38,063 bases of DNA from Candidatus Zhuqueibacterota bacterium. GTDB lineage: Bacteria; Zhuqueibacterota; Zhuqueibacteria; Residuimicrobiales; Krinioviventaceae. Location of the stretch: positions 1 through 38,063 of the forward strand of contig JAFGKD010000113.1 in assembly GCA_016928775.1 (NCBI GenBank). The letters are read 5' to 3'. Under the pieces are notes generated by a model, which was not told the origin of the DNA, did not search any database, and saw nothing but the letters and a program-made list of their open reading frames with translations. Below are positions 17,101-25,253 of this stretch, piece by piece. Every line of letters begins with the position of its first letter. The stretch's first letter is position 1. Both the position numbers and the translations under genes were made by a program.

Positions 17101-20100
17101 GCATAGGTCACCGAATAGCCGGTGCCGTTGCTGCTCACCAGACCATTTTGCTCAAGCACAATCGCGCCATCCACACGCGTAATATCCAGATCATCGGCGA
17201 ATGTCAATGTTTTGCCCGATTGAACGACAAGACGTCCATTACGCAGCAAGAGATAGCCATTGACCTGATAGGTGCCAATGAGACGAATAAACGTGGGATT
17301 GAGCGCATTGGGATTCGGCGGTGCCGGCAGAAAGACCGGATCCGGATCGTTGGTCGCGGTCAAAACCTCAAGAGACTGGACCAGATTTGTGTTCGCCGTC
17401 GGCCATACCGAAGTGGGCAGGTCACGACTAATGTTGTTCGTTGTTCTGAGGTGAATTGTGCCACTGTACGCAGGCGGCGATGATGTGCCGTTTGCTCTAA
17501 AATAACCAGAGTGATAACGCACGACAACACCGTCGGCCACTTGCAGGAAACCTTTGTGGTCGAAATAGAAATCTGTCGTGTTAAGATGGTTGCCATTGTA
17601 CATATCAAGACGCTTTTGCACGGTAAAGATTGCATTACCGACAATGATCACATTCACCCCGGCATTAATGCGCAGATTGGGAATATTGAAAGCAGCGGTT
17701 CCAACATTGAAAGCACCGGCTACTTGTGATCTGTACCACAACCACCCTGTATCCGCGGTATAATCGCCTTGAATGTGCCTGAAGGTTGCCGTTGGATCGA
17801 TGACAAGGTCGTTTGTTCCCAGAGCCACCGTACCCATCTGATGCACATAGTTGCCTTTGATGATCACCTGGTTGTTGTCTTCCTTGAGATCGACGGAATT
17901 TTGCACGGTCAGGTGATTCAGGCTTGGCGCTGTTGGGCCATTGTAAATGTGCCAGGCCATCGGCGCGTTTGTGGCATTCAGATAAAGGATACCGGGAGCG
18001 GTTGTATCAAACGAGCCGTTGCCGTAGAGATGAAAATATTCGCCAAGAAGTGCCAAATGGACAGGCATCGAGGTCACCCCGAGCCGTATCGTACCACGTC
18101 GCAAGGTAAAGTTCTTTTTAATGGCCAAAGAATCGGACGGTGTAGAAACACCTTGCTGTAGTGCGAGAACCGTACCGGCGGTGGCCAGATTCACCTCAAC
18201 ATTGGCATCGATGACCGGATCACTGCCCTGGTAGACGTTAAAGTTTGTCGGATTGGTCGCACCATCCAGGATCAACAGTCCGCGCTCACTGCTCTCGGTC
18301 ACTGTGGAACCCCACAAATCAACCATCGAGCCGCTGCAATAATAGACATAATCGCCAATTTGAATCGTGGCGCCCTTTTGATGCTTGATATTGTTTTGCT
18401 GGAGCAGATTGTTCAGCAGGGTAAAGGTCGCACCGGTATCGGTCGTCAGATCAAAAATATGATCATATTGCGGATCTGTAAAGTTGACCGCCAGGGACGA
18501 GTTCTGTCCGACTGCATTCGGATCAAAGATAATACTGCCCGGCGTGCCATTGACCAACACAGCCAAACTGGCGTCGAAATCAGGGCAGAAGAACGGTTGA
18601 ACCGGATGCGAAATCGATTGGACACGCAATCCTTTTGCGGTGATTTTGTTGTTATCAGAACCCGCTTTGATCCGAATGTTTGGCAGGTACCAATCTGTTT
18701 TGATATCAAAACCGCCCGGAGCACCGAGGGCAATTGTTGCATTATTGACAGTGAACAGATAACCTTTGATATCAAAAACACCACCTGTATTCAGTGTTAA
18801 TACGCGACTGTCGTTGATAATCAAGGTTTGATGCAGATCAATGACAAGCGTACCATTCACTGTGACATGATCATTCAAACGAACCCAACCATGGCCATTG
18901 GCGCAAACAGTATTATTTTGCGTCTTGATGAGCAAGTTACGCAGCTTGACGCCATTGGGATCACCGTTATTTGCGGATGGGAGCTCCCAGATTGTTTTGG
19001 TCTTGTCAGTATAAGGATTGCCAGTATAGTCTTTTTCGTTGCCTTGATACTCAACATCCACCATAGAGCCCCAGTTGGGTTGCTGCAAAAAGCTGCCATT
19101 GAGTTTGACAATTTTTGGCGGATTCGCGGGATTGTAAAATCTGACATTTTTCCGTCCGGTCTGAGTTGTATCATTGTCCACAATACCGTTTGTCAGATAA
19201 AAGTATTCCGTCGAGGTGATATTGTTCGCGCCGACAATCCTGACACCCAAAGTGCTGCTGTTATTCGCGGCAAAGCTGCCGAAATTGCCGGTGCCACTCA
19301 CGCGCTGCAGCCCATCACCATTCATCGCAACATAGCCGCCATTCATACCGATAAAACCGCTGGTATTGACGAAATCGCCGCGGCCCTTGGGAGCAATTTC
19401 ATTGCCTATGGACAAAATGCACGCATCGACGCCCACCTGACCTTTGAAAAAGTCAACATCATCCAGAACGCGAAAATGGCCGTTTCTGAACTTAACCGCC
19501 GGTGCTGCACCCTTGGTATTTTCAACCGTCATGGTGCCATGCCAGATGGAGCCGGGTTTGTTACCATTGATCATTTGTTCGGTTACCGTACCGATCGGTT
19601 TGACCCACAAATTTACCGCATAGACGCCCGTAGCTACCGCGGTGGATGAAAAATCAGCATTTTGGCCGTTCTCACCAAAGCGGGTGACAATGCCGCCCAA
19701 CTGCAAACGACGCGCGGCCGGATCGGTGTTGGCATTGCCGGGCATATCCCATACGCCCTTGATAAAGTCGGCATTACCTTTGATCACAACATTGTTTGCT
19801 GATTGAACGAATTCAACTTCACCGCCATTGACTTCCAGGTGCCCAAACGTGACTGTGCCGGGTGTGCCGCTGCTATGACTGAATAGTATCTTGCCATTGT
19901 ATGAACGAACCCAGTGCATGGATGTGGCCGGATCTGTGAAATCGCCCGGATCAACAAATTCGAAAAAAATGTTGCCGTTTTTTTGCAAATCAACTGTTCC
20001 GGTGCTGTTATTGACGAGTCCGCCAATCGGTTTGCCCGAGCTTCCTGCGTTCACAACATCAACGTTTGTCGAGCCGTTTGCCGTCAGGACGCCAATTTTG

Positions 20101-20999
20101 CCACTGGTATTGATAATCAGTTTACCAGAGGTGTTTGTTGTGATATTCGGCAAGTCTCTGGTGTTATGATTCAGCGTCACTGTGTTGTTGTTCAACTGAA
20201 AAACCATCAAGCCGTCAATAATGTCGCTTCGGTTTTGATGAATGTCCGCCGGCCCGCCGACGAGCGTCAGCGTATAACCTTCGAGATCAAAAATAGCGTT
20301 GGTATCGACCAGATCGAGCAATCCCTGCATGGTTTTGTCTTCATTCAAATGCAGATTTGTCGTCAAGCCGCTCGTGCCATTCTTCTTGGTGGTGATGTTG
20401 TTGATCACGCCGGTGAGAGAAGAGGGCGGCATTTCCAGACCGGTCGTGACATCCGTGCCGGCATCATAAACAAAGTTACAGATTCCAGCAAAGTTGAGCT
20501 GGCCGCTGGCGATTTGACCAAGGGTGCGCCACACGATGGTGCCGTTATTCATGGTCAATTGATCACCGCCGTATAAAGAGCCATCAGCGAGCGTCAATTG
20601 GCTGCTGATCTTGAATGGACCAATAAACCAGGTGTCCGCCCAGATTTTCCAATGACGAACAGTCGGAACACCACCATAGGATGCAAAGGTGATTTCTTTG
20701 GTTTTTTGCAGTGCTGGATTGAGAGGGATGGTATCCGGATTGGCTTTGTAGTATTCAAATCCATCCGCATAATGCACTTCGATGCTGTCACCCGTTGCCG
20801 AACAAACTTCGATCGCCCCGTTTATTGTTTCTTTCGGACCGATCGTTGTGTACTCGACATGTTCACGGGCGGTGCCATCCCAGTTGTCGTTACCATCTTG
20901 CCCGTTCACATATCGCATGGCAGCGAACAAGCTGCCGGTGAGCGCAAAACTGAGCAAGACCAAGATGACATAGGTCATCCCTAGTGTCAGTCTTTTCAT
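14151..20999 (-). CDS. Giant secreted protein with beta-helix-like body and T9SS sorting domain
   Basis: The product is about 2282 residues. The ATG at 20999 is chosen over one 12 nt upstream because that earlier ATG lies inside the GGAGG ribosome site. Residues 1-26 are a signal peptide (…LTGSLFA-AMRYVNG). The next roughly 1600 residues are rich in Asn, Gly, Thr and Val, with recurring 'G.L.I....TLTL...G.FDI.GY' segments. This suggests a long parallel beta-helix or similar solenoid, opening with a YVNGQDGNDNWDGT motif seen in DUF1565-type proteins. At about 1715-1840 and 2058-2180 are two copies of a domain (NPYNAMTFYV.., NPYMPMNFYI..; GDEI..YD; VG.V). Between them are two 'GWNI.S' modules (about 1856 and 1956). 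The last roughly 93 residues are the FlgD-like T9SS sorting domain. It is a likely surface adhesin or polysaccharide-interacting protein; the function is not provable here. Confidence 0.9.
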   Translation of the reverse strand: MKRLTLGMTYVILVLLSFALTGSLFAAMRYVNGQDGNDNWDGTAREHVEYTTIGPKETINGAIEVCSATGDSIEVHYADGFEYYKANPDTIPLNPALQKTKEITFASYGGVPTVRHWKIWADTWFIGPFKISSQLTLADGSLYGGDQLTMNNGTIVWRTLGQIASGQLNFAGICNFVYDAGTDVTTGLEMPPSSLTGVINNITTKKNGTSGLTTNLHLNEDKTMQGLLDLVDTNAIFDLEGYTLTLVGGPADIHQNRSDIIDGLMVFQLNNNTVTLNHNTRDLPNITTNTSGKLIINTSGKIGVLTANGSTNVDVVNAGSSGKPIGGLVNNSTGTVDLQKNGNIFFEFVDPGDFTDPATSMHWVRSYNGKILFSHSSGTPGTVTFGHLEVNGGEVEFVQSANNVVIKGNADFIKGVWDMPGNANTDPAARRLQLGGIVTRFGENGQNADFSSTAVATGVYAVNLWVKPIGTVTEQMINGNKPGSIWHGTMTVENTKGAAPAVKFRNGHFRVLDDVDFFKGQVGVDACILSIGNEIAPKGRGDFVNTSGFIGMNGGYVAMNGDGLQRVSGTGNFGSFAANNSSTLGVRIVGANNITSTEYFYLTNGIVDNDTTQTGRKNVRFYNPANPPKIVKLNGSFLQQPNWGSMVDVEYQGNEKDYTGNPYTDKTKTIWELPSANNGDPNGVKLRNLLIKTQNNTVCANGHGWVRLNDHVTVNGTLVIDLHQTLIINDSRVLTLNTGGVFDIKGYLFTVNNATIALGAPGGFDIKTDWYLPNIRIKAGSDNNKITAKGLRVQSISHPVQPFFCPDFDASLAVLVNGTPGSIIFDPNAVGQNSSLAVNFTDPQYDHIFDLTTDTGATFTLLNNLLQQNNIKHQKGATIQIGDYVYYCSGSMVDLWGSTVTESSERGLLILDGATNPTNFNVYQGSDPVIDANVEVNLATAGTVLALQQGVSTPSDSLAIKKNFTLRRGTIRLGVTSMPVHLALLGEYFHLYGNGSFDTTAPGILYLNATNAPMAWHIYNGPTAPSLNHLTVQNSVDLKEDNNQVIIKGNYVHQMGTVALGTNDLVIDPTATFRHIQGDYTADTGWLWYRSQVAGAFNVGTAAFNIPNLRINAGVNVIIVGNAIFTVQKRLDMYNGNHLNTTDFYFDHKGFLQVADGVVVRYHSGYFRANGTSSPPAYSGTIHLRTTNNISRDLPTSVWPTANTNLVQSLEVLTATNDPDPVFLPAPPNPNALNPTFIRLIGTYQVNGYLLLRNGRLVVQSGKTLTFADDLDITRVDGAIVLEQNGLVSSNGTGYSVTYANNGNWDIRWVNNNAPYAPLPVPPRPPSLANAPNHVPYLVAGVELPGTVKTLTFTRNQNLVNKFVVIGHPVTVVGNNTLNIRNNLSVQPNATMTVLGDVYFENESNVYPLATDPVCEFWSPLVFAGGQTPQMVYVPKAGMDIRPPVNTVLIPPPPGPAHIMLDKDTPTDIVHVTGGNLRVDHISFCNGLLDTDENNYIQIPAPAPGLGQGFDRDCMGPGNVSHVIGRITKKFMNAEIDAWSSNERQEFPVGSRDEYRPMAFTFRNEVGQVTIPHSLEMTAQHIDTPPMGGQGIPIVDNCGVTTNTYTPFFWFVQTNGTYTQEPFDLEVKAAGLFPDTNPADGINGYENVDELRILRRHGTINEIQNNWLLQGECDDYDNAQYTEGATVINEHSKGGLRQEGAIFTVGMPYGDLPVVKHFADKIVWEGNPYNAMTFYVTRAEFYNGKPLQPGDEIGIYDASACVGYVKLDKVVSRDNYAIVVCSKDDDPTDGITNGFTEGNKIYFRYWDSKTDTEYNVPDNFIEYYKVGVDEREYNVVFEQRSTRVELLRGEPRISGQEIWLTKGWNIFSLAVDPSPFIDLFDIATPSILGAGILNPIEPRLIKVQDEDGNTIEVILGNWQNNIGNWQDTEGYYVKVSEDVLLPIQSNTLVTTPTTMALKVGWNIISYPCLESAQDALDVLQALVNLGVLDKAMDQYGHALERLAFVTENNGWYNGIGTMHAGQGYYIKVNAAASLEIGCPGQDQLPKLMAKKEAAIPKHFARDLGNPYMPMNFYINEVRIDGQPLAIGDEIAAYDGDKMVGSVVVEHEFSKEKPLALIAGMDDGSGNGFTKGNSISFKVWKAGDNQQVDLSLDDISYLNKATGTASEAQTFQPRATATVTLDLKPDVAALPQAFELKQNYPNPFNPSTTITFAVPNEANVKVQVYDITGKLVTTLVDSKMAAGYHNLEWTGTDSNGRRVATGIYFYKMTAGNFVQTKKMLFAK

Positions 21000-21104
21000 T
21001 TGTACCTCCAAGATACGTTAGTTATATAAAGAGTTAAATGTCGATGCCAAGCAAGAGGTGTCACACCAGATGTGCTCAAATAAAACACGAAAACATGTGG
21101 ATTT

Positions 21105-21155
21105 TTATGAGCGCATACCACCTCCTTTCGCAACAAGAATGCCATATCGGCATTC
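21105..21155 (-). promoter_or_regulatory. Leader hairpin, full Shine-Dalgarno site and 3-codon ORF upstream of the giant gene
   Basis: Reading on the minus strand, a perfect hairpin GAATGCC-GATAT-GGCATTC (21155-21137) is followed 8 nt later by AAAGGAGGT (21128-21120), the complete complement of the usual 16S rRNA tail. After 3 nt come ATG-CGC-TCA-TAA (21116-21105). The site is about 105 nt upstream of the real start and is stronger than the gene's own. It may be a regulatory leader ORF or a ribosome stand-by site. Confidence 0.35.
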
Positions 21156-21207
21156 AATACCTGTGGTTGCAATGTTATGTCGTTTATATGGTTTCAACAC
21201 CCTGCTT

Positions 21208-21235
21208 ATATTACTGATTAATAATATCTTGTCCA
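21208..21235 (-). promoter_or_regulatory. Possible promoter for the giant surface protein gene
   Basis: On the minus strand TGGACA (21235-21230) is followed after 16 bp by TAATAT (21213-21208), 5/6 and 4/6 matches to the sigma-70 consensus. It would give a leader of about 200 nt that contains the hairpin and mini-ORF described separately. The evidence is only moderate in such AT-rich DNA. Confidence 0.35.
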
Positions 21236-21837
21236 CTATCACTACATCACTGCATAAGGCGATTCGGCACGCTGGTAATTCTTTGGTTTTTGAAATCTGA
21301 TTTCCAAATGATACAGAAAATCAAGGCATGCCGCAGGGTGATACATTTTTATCTTTTGCACTTTTTCAACCGAGTCGGGATGATATAATCTCTTTCAAAG
21401 TGAAAAAAACCGACAAGACGCACTTTTACGAGCCGATCACATTCTTTAAAATTTGCCCTAAAGAATGTGACCGGTGAGAACGAGTTATATAAATGATAAT
21501 TTCAAGCAGGGGGAGGTTTGAAGCAAAAATCCAGGTGTTGCATATCACATAAAACCAGCCGATGTCCTGTTGAATCATTCCACGCTAACGCAAAGTGAAT
21601 GCCAGATGTGAAAAAGCTGGTCTTTAGCATAAAAAAAATAAAAGAGATGTGGGTAGAAGTGCTGATTTTTAAAGATTTATGATTTATTTCGTCTCTCATT
21701 TTAGATTTTGTCAGAGAAATGTGCCAGATCGTGCGGCAATAATTTAGTGTCCACCTGAAACACAATTTTGGGAGTGCAACAATGTGGTACAAAAAGTTAG
21801 GATTTACTTTTCGGATGTATTTGTTTAAATTGATGAC

Positions 21838-23247
21838 ATGCGCAAACCAGACTTTCGAAATAAGCTTTTTCAACAGTTAGGACATGTTGCTGACGAGATG
21901 GGGGTCTATCTCTATGTTGTTGGCGGTTATGTTCGTGATCGTTTTTTAAACCGCAAGAATGATAAAGATATTGATTTGGTCGTTGTGGGGGATGGTCCTG
22001 TTTTTGCCGAACGTGCTGCTGATCAGTTGGGGGCTGAAAAAGTGACGATTTACAAACGCTTTGGCACCGCGATGATTTATCACCGGGGTCGTACACTGGA
22101 GTTTGTCGGTGCGCGCAAGGAGAGCTATCGCGGCGATTCGCGTAAACCGGATGTCGAGCGTGCCAGTCTGGCCGATGATCTGAGACGCCGCGATTTTACG
22201 ATCAATGCCATCGCAGTCGCGCTAAATCGCGAAAATTACGGGCAGCTCGTCGATCCATTCGATGGGCGGTCAGACCTTGAGGCGGGTATCATTCGGACGC
22301 CGCTCGATCCCCAAAAGACATTTTACGATGATCCCCTGCGTATCATGCGCGCTGTCCGCTTTTCAAGTCAATTACACTTTCACATTGATGCGCGTACAGG
22401 CGCCGGTCTAAAGTCCGAGGCGCATCGCTTGTCCATTATTTCCCAGGAGCGTATTACTGATGAGTTGAAGAAAATTTTGGCGTGCCCAAAACCGTCCGTC
22501 GGATTCCATCTCATGCATGAGACCGGAATTCTCGATGTTATTCTGCCGGAAATTGCCAATTTGCGGGGGGTTGATCGCGTGGGTACGCACCGGCACAAGG
22601 ACGTTTTTCTCCACACGATCAAAGTTTTGGATAACCTCGCCCGCATGTCCGACAAGCTCAAATTGCGCATTGCGGCACTCTACCACGATGTGGCGAAACC
22701 AGCGACCAAAGCTTACGATCCGCACGTCGGCTGGACCTTTCACGGTCATGAAGAAATTGGCGCGCGCCTGTTTCAAAAAATTGGTCGCCGATTGCGTCTG
22801 TCAAACGAGACGATCCTTTACGTTATGAAAATGATCCGGCTGCACCTCCGACCCATCCACCTTGCTGAAGAGGGCGTCACGGATTCGGCGATACGGCGCC
22901 TCATTTATAATGCCGGCGATGATATCGATGATTTGATCACCTTGTGCCGTGCGGACATCACTTCCGGAAATCCGCAGCGGGTGAAAAAACATCTCGCTAA
23001 TTTTGACTATATTGTTCAGCGAATTGGCGAGGTTGAGGAGAAGGATCGGTTGCGCAATTTCCAGCCGCCGGTACGGGGTGATGAAATTATGCAGGTGCTT
23101 GGCTTACCCCAGGGACCGCTTGTCGGTAAAATAAAAAACGCCATTGAAGAAGCGATCCTCAATGGCGACATTGCCAACCAGCATGAGGCCGCATTCGACT
23201 ATATGATGCGCATCAAAGATAAATTGCTCGGAGATTCCAAGTCATGA
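21838..23247 (+). CDS. cca: CCA tRNA nucleotidyltransferase / poly(A) polymerase family with HD domain
   Basis: The 469-residue class II nucleotidyltransferase adds or repairs the 3' CCA of tRNAs, or in some relatives adds A tails. The head domain shows YVVGGYVRD (residues 26-34) and the catalytic metal-binding DIDLVVV motif near 44-50. It also has the RRDFTINAIA motif (about 120), and the neck has DPLRIMRAVRF, which together recognise ATP/CTP. The C-terminal part carries a metal-dependent HD phosphohydrolase domain (HKDVFLHTIKVLDN and LYHDVAKP), a common arrangement in the FCB group. The start has only a weak ribosome site. The gene is monocistronic and followed by repeat copy R3. CCA addition is the likeliest role. 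A dedicated poly(A) polymerase cannot be excluded. Confidence 0.93.
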   Translation: MRKPDFRNKLFQQLGHVADEMGVYLYVVGGYVRDRFLNRKNDKDIDLVVVGDGPVFAERAADQLGAEKVTIYKRFGTAMIYHRGRTLEFVGARKESYRGDSRKPDVERASLADDLRRRDFTINAIAVALNRENYGQLVDPFDGRSDLEAGIIRTPLDPQKTFYDDPLRIMRAVRFSSQLHFHIDARTGAGLKSEAHRLSIISQERITDELKKILACPKPSVGFHLMHETGILDVILPEIANLRGVDRVGTHRHKDVFLHTIKVLDNLARMSDKLKLRIAALYHDVAKPATKAYDPHVGWTFHGHEEIGARLFQKIGRRLRLSNETILYVMKMIRLHLRPIHLAEEGVTDSAIRRLIYNAGDDIDDLITLCRADITSGNPQRVKKHLANFDYIVQRIGEVEEKDRLRNFQPPVRGDEIMQVLGLPQGPLVGKIKNAIEEAILNGDIANQHEAAFDYMMRIKDKLLGDSKS

Positions 23248-23296
23248 CATCCTCTCCTGCATCCCAGCGGGATGAGATAATATTCACGCTTTTATC

Positions 23297-23490
23297 TGTA
23301 CTACAAATCTGCAACATCGTGTTTTTTAAACACAGTTTAAAAGCCACGGATTTTCACGGATGAAACACAGATCATATCATTCATTTTAAGCCTTTTTAGC
23401 CTTCGGTCTCAAATCTTTCTCGAAGCACAGCCGAAAAATCCGTGCTCATCCGTGGCTTGTAATTTGGTTGCGGCCGAAAGCCGCGCCAAG
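23297..23490. repeat. Dispersed intergenic repeat, copy R3 (full length)
   Basis: This full-length copy has the start 'tactacaaatctgcaacatcg', the inverted arms 23342-23361 and 23438-23457, and the terminal hairpin gcggc-cgaaa-gccgc (23470-23484). From its start to the second arm (about 155 bp) it differs from the copy at 37824-37978 at only a handful of positions. It fills the whole gap between the CCA enzyme gene and the stop codon of the DoxX fusion gene, ending 4 bp from that stop. Confidence 0.9.
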
Positions 23491-23494
23491 CGAA

Positions 23495-25051
23495 TCAGAC
23501 CAGCCATCGCCGCTGCCGATGCGCAACGATGGGGCTGTCCAGGATATCCAGCGCGATGTTGCAGTCGTCCACGATTTGAAAGTCGTACATGCCGGCGCAA
23601 ATAAAGTCAGCTCCGTGTTCGAACGCATAAGCGAATGCATCCTGCGGATGAATGGAACCTGCGGCCATGGTTTTGAATGCGATCACCGGTTCATTCACGC
23701 TCTGTATAAATGTAGTTGTGCGCTCCGGATCAAAGCAGTATTTGTTATCGTGCCAGGTTTCGGCATGCGCCGACCAGTAATTGTGATGATGCAAAGTTTT
23801 CATCCAAAAATCAGGTTCAAAGCCGAGGGCCACGCAACGTTCCAGGGTTTCGACGCGATGCGCGCCAATGCCCAGGATGACGCTATTGTCGCGGATGAAC
23901 CGTATGGCTTTTTCCAGATCGGCTTCAAGACCGTTTTGAATGTAGTGATCTGCGGTCTCACCCTGGATGTAGCAGGCAACGGCGCCATAGTCTATGGCGC
24001 GTTTGATGCGCTCCAAATAGTCTTCGAACGGAATGGCATAGCAGCCTTTATCGTAGTTGAGTCCGGCACAATCGGAAATAAACTTGATCTCACCAATTCC
24101 GCGCTTCCAGTATTCATCGATGAGCGTACATAAAATAGGATTGGTGAGCAGGGTATTGATGCCGCATTTTTCTGCCGTAAGCAGGGTGGCAAAAATCTTG
24201 TCCTTATTGTGATAAGCGCGAACCAGCGAGGAAACGTAAATCAGGTCGCGCGAATGGGCATATCCGGACAGCAGATTGCCGCCGAGAATCAAGCGGCTGA
24301 AATCAACGTTTTTGATGGGCGCCTTTGGAATGGGTGCCTTGAGCTCACGCAGTCCGGCGGGATCAAAAAGTTTGGTCGTGGGACTCGTATAGGCGTCCAC
24401 CAGGTTTTTTTCTTCCCAGCTTTGCCATTTTTTCTTGCGGGCGAAGGCGAAAGCAAACAGACCCAGAGCCGGCAGCGTGGCCAGACCTTTGAGAAGTTGT
24501 CGACGTGCCAGCGAAACCTGATCACCTGGTTGCCTGGAATCCAGCACCTGTTCAGCTTGTTTCTTTTTCTCCTTGCGTTTTGCTCGCCCGAGAAAAACAT
24601 CCAGGCCAAAAATGTGACCCGTTGGGAAAAAAGCGATAATCCCCAGAGCAAAAAATTCCACCAGGATTTTATTCACCCACAAATAATTCCCTTCGGTCGG
24701 GATGCCAAAATCCAGACCAACAAATGGTGGATTGGCCACGTAGTAGAGGGCCAATATCAGCATGCCGGCGGCCGTCGCAATGCGGGTGAAAGCGCCTAAT
24801 ATCAATCCCAATCCTATGAGAATGAGCCCCCAGATATTTATAAAGTCAACGATCGCCAGCACGGACGGCGTATTGGCGATCCAGTGAAAAAATGGTGCCA
24901 GCACCCAGCTCGAGACCTGGAGGTATTGCGCGGCGCTCCAGTCGGGCAGCAGCAATTTGACGACTCCTTCGTATAAAAAATGCCAGCCAACGACCAGCCG
25001 CAAAGCCAGCAAAAAGACGAGTTGCCAGCCGGAGTAATGTTTTTGCTCCAT
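23495..25051 (-). CDS. DoxX-family membrane protein fused to a TIM-barrel-like domain
   Basis: The 518-residue product starts at 25051 (GAGG 5 nt upstream; the frame is open further but without a ribosome site). Residues about 8-155 form a four-helix DoxX-like membrane domain (RLVVGWHFLYEGVVKLLLP; later NKILVEFFALGIIAFFPTG). A basic linker (157-166) leads to ARRQLLKGL (182-190) and a hydrophobic segment (188-204), which look like an internal twin-arginine signal/anchor. Residues about 245-518 are a soluble domain with alternating strand/helix pattern (LILGGNLLSGYAHSRD, GINTLLTNP, IKFISDC, AVACYIQGE, ILGIGAHRVET, VIAFKTMAAG, GADFICAGMYDFQI), suggesting a TIM barrel. HHH (421-423) and several Asp/Glu could bind metal. 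The barrel would sit in the periplasm. The function is unknown. It has its own promoter. Confidence 0.85.
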   Translation of the reverse strand: MEQKHYSGWQLVFLLALRLVVGWHFLYEGVVKLLLPDWSAAQYLQVSSWVLAPFFHWIANTPSVLAIVDFINIWGLILIGLGLILGAFTRIATAAGMLILALYYVANPPFVGLDFGIPTEGNYLWVNKILVEFFALGIIAFFPTGHIFGLDVFLGRAKRKEKKKQAEQVLDSRQPGDQVSLARRQLLKGLATLPALGLFAFAFARKKKWQSWEEKNLVDAYTSPTTKLFDPAGLRELKAPIPKAPIKNVDFSRLILGGNLLSGYAHSRDLIYVSSLVRAYHNKDKIFATLLTAEKCGINTLLTNPILCTLIDEYWKRGIGEIKFISDCAGLNYDKGCYAIPFEDYLERIKRAIDYGAVACYIQGETADHYIQNGLEADLEKAIRFIRDNSVILGIGAHRVETLERCVALGFEPDFWMKTLHHHNYWSAHAETWHDNKYCFDPERTTTFIQSVNEPVIAFKTMAAGSIHPQDAFAYAFEHGADFICAGMYDFQIVDDCNIALDILDSPIVAHRQRRWLV

Positions 25052-25142
25052 TCCATCCTCTTTCTGTTTTTTATAGTGAAGCAAAGGTTTTCGGAAAAGA
25101 TCAACAGAGAGACGTTTTCCCACCAAACGTCAAAATTTGAAA

Positions 25143-25171
25143 AGTATAAAACAATCTCAGCAAAAATGCAA
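25143..25171 (-). promoter_or_regulatory. Sigma-70-type promoter for the DoxX fusion gene
   Basis: On the minus strand TTGCAT (25171-25166) and TATACT (25148-25143) are 17 bp apart, matching 4/6 and 5/6 consensus bases. The inferred leader is about 85 nt. Because it lies downstream of the structured elements at 25254-25444, those elements are probably not part of this gene's mRNA. Confidence 0.55.
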
Positions 25172-25253
25172 GCAATAAGTGGTCTTTACAGATATGAGTT
25201 TGCGGTTGTAGCAAGATGGAGTGATCATCCAAAGATGACTCTCATGGATAAAA

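Larger units (their letters stand above)
21000..21837. other. Long divergent intergenic region (838 bp) with leader structures
   Basis: This gap separates the giant surface protein (minus) from the CCA-adding enzyme gene (plus). It holds a hairpin plus perfect ribosome site in the minus-strand leader (21105-21155), a possible promoter (21208-21235) and a 15-bp inverted repeat with one mismatch (21434-21448 with 21459-21473, around cacattcttta). The stretch 21500-21837 is AT-rich and shows no supported gene. Confidence 0.6.

Noticed and set aside
21502..21873. A 123-codon minus-strand frame overlapping the start of the CCA enzyme gene
   Set aside because: It overlaps the first codons of a well-supported gene, has unusual composition (many Phe, His, Ser) and no family match.
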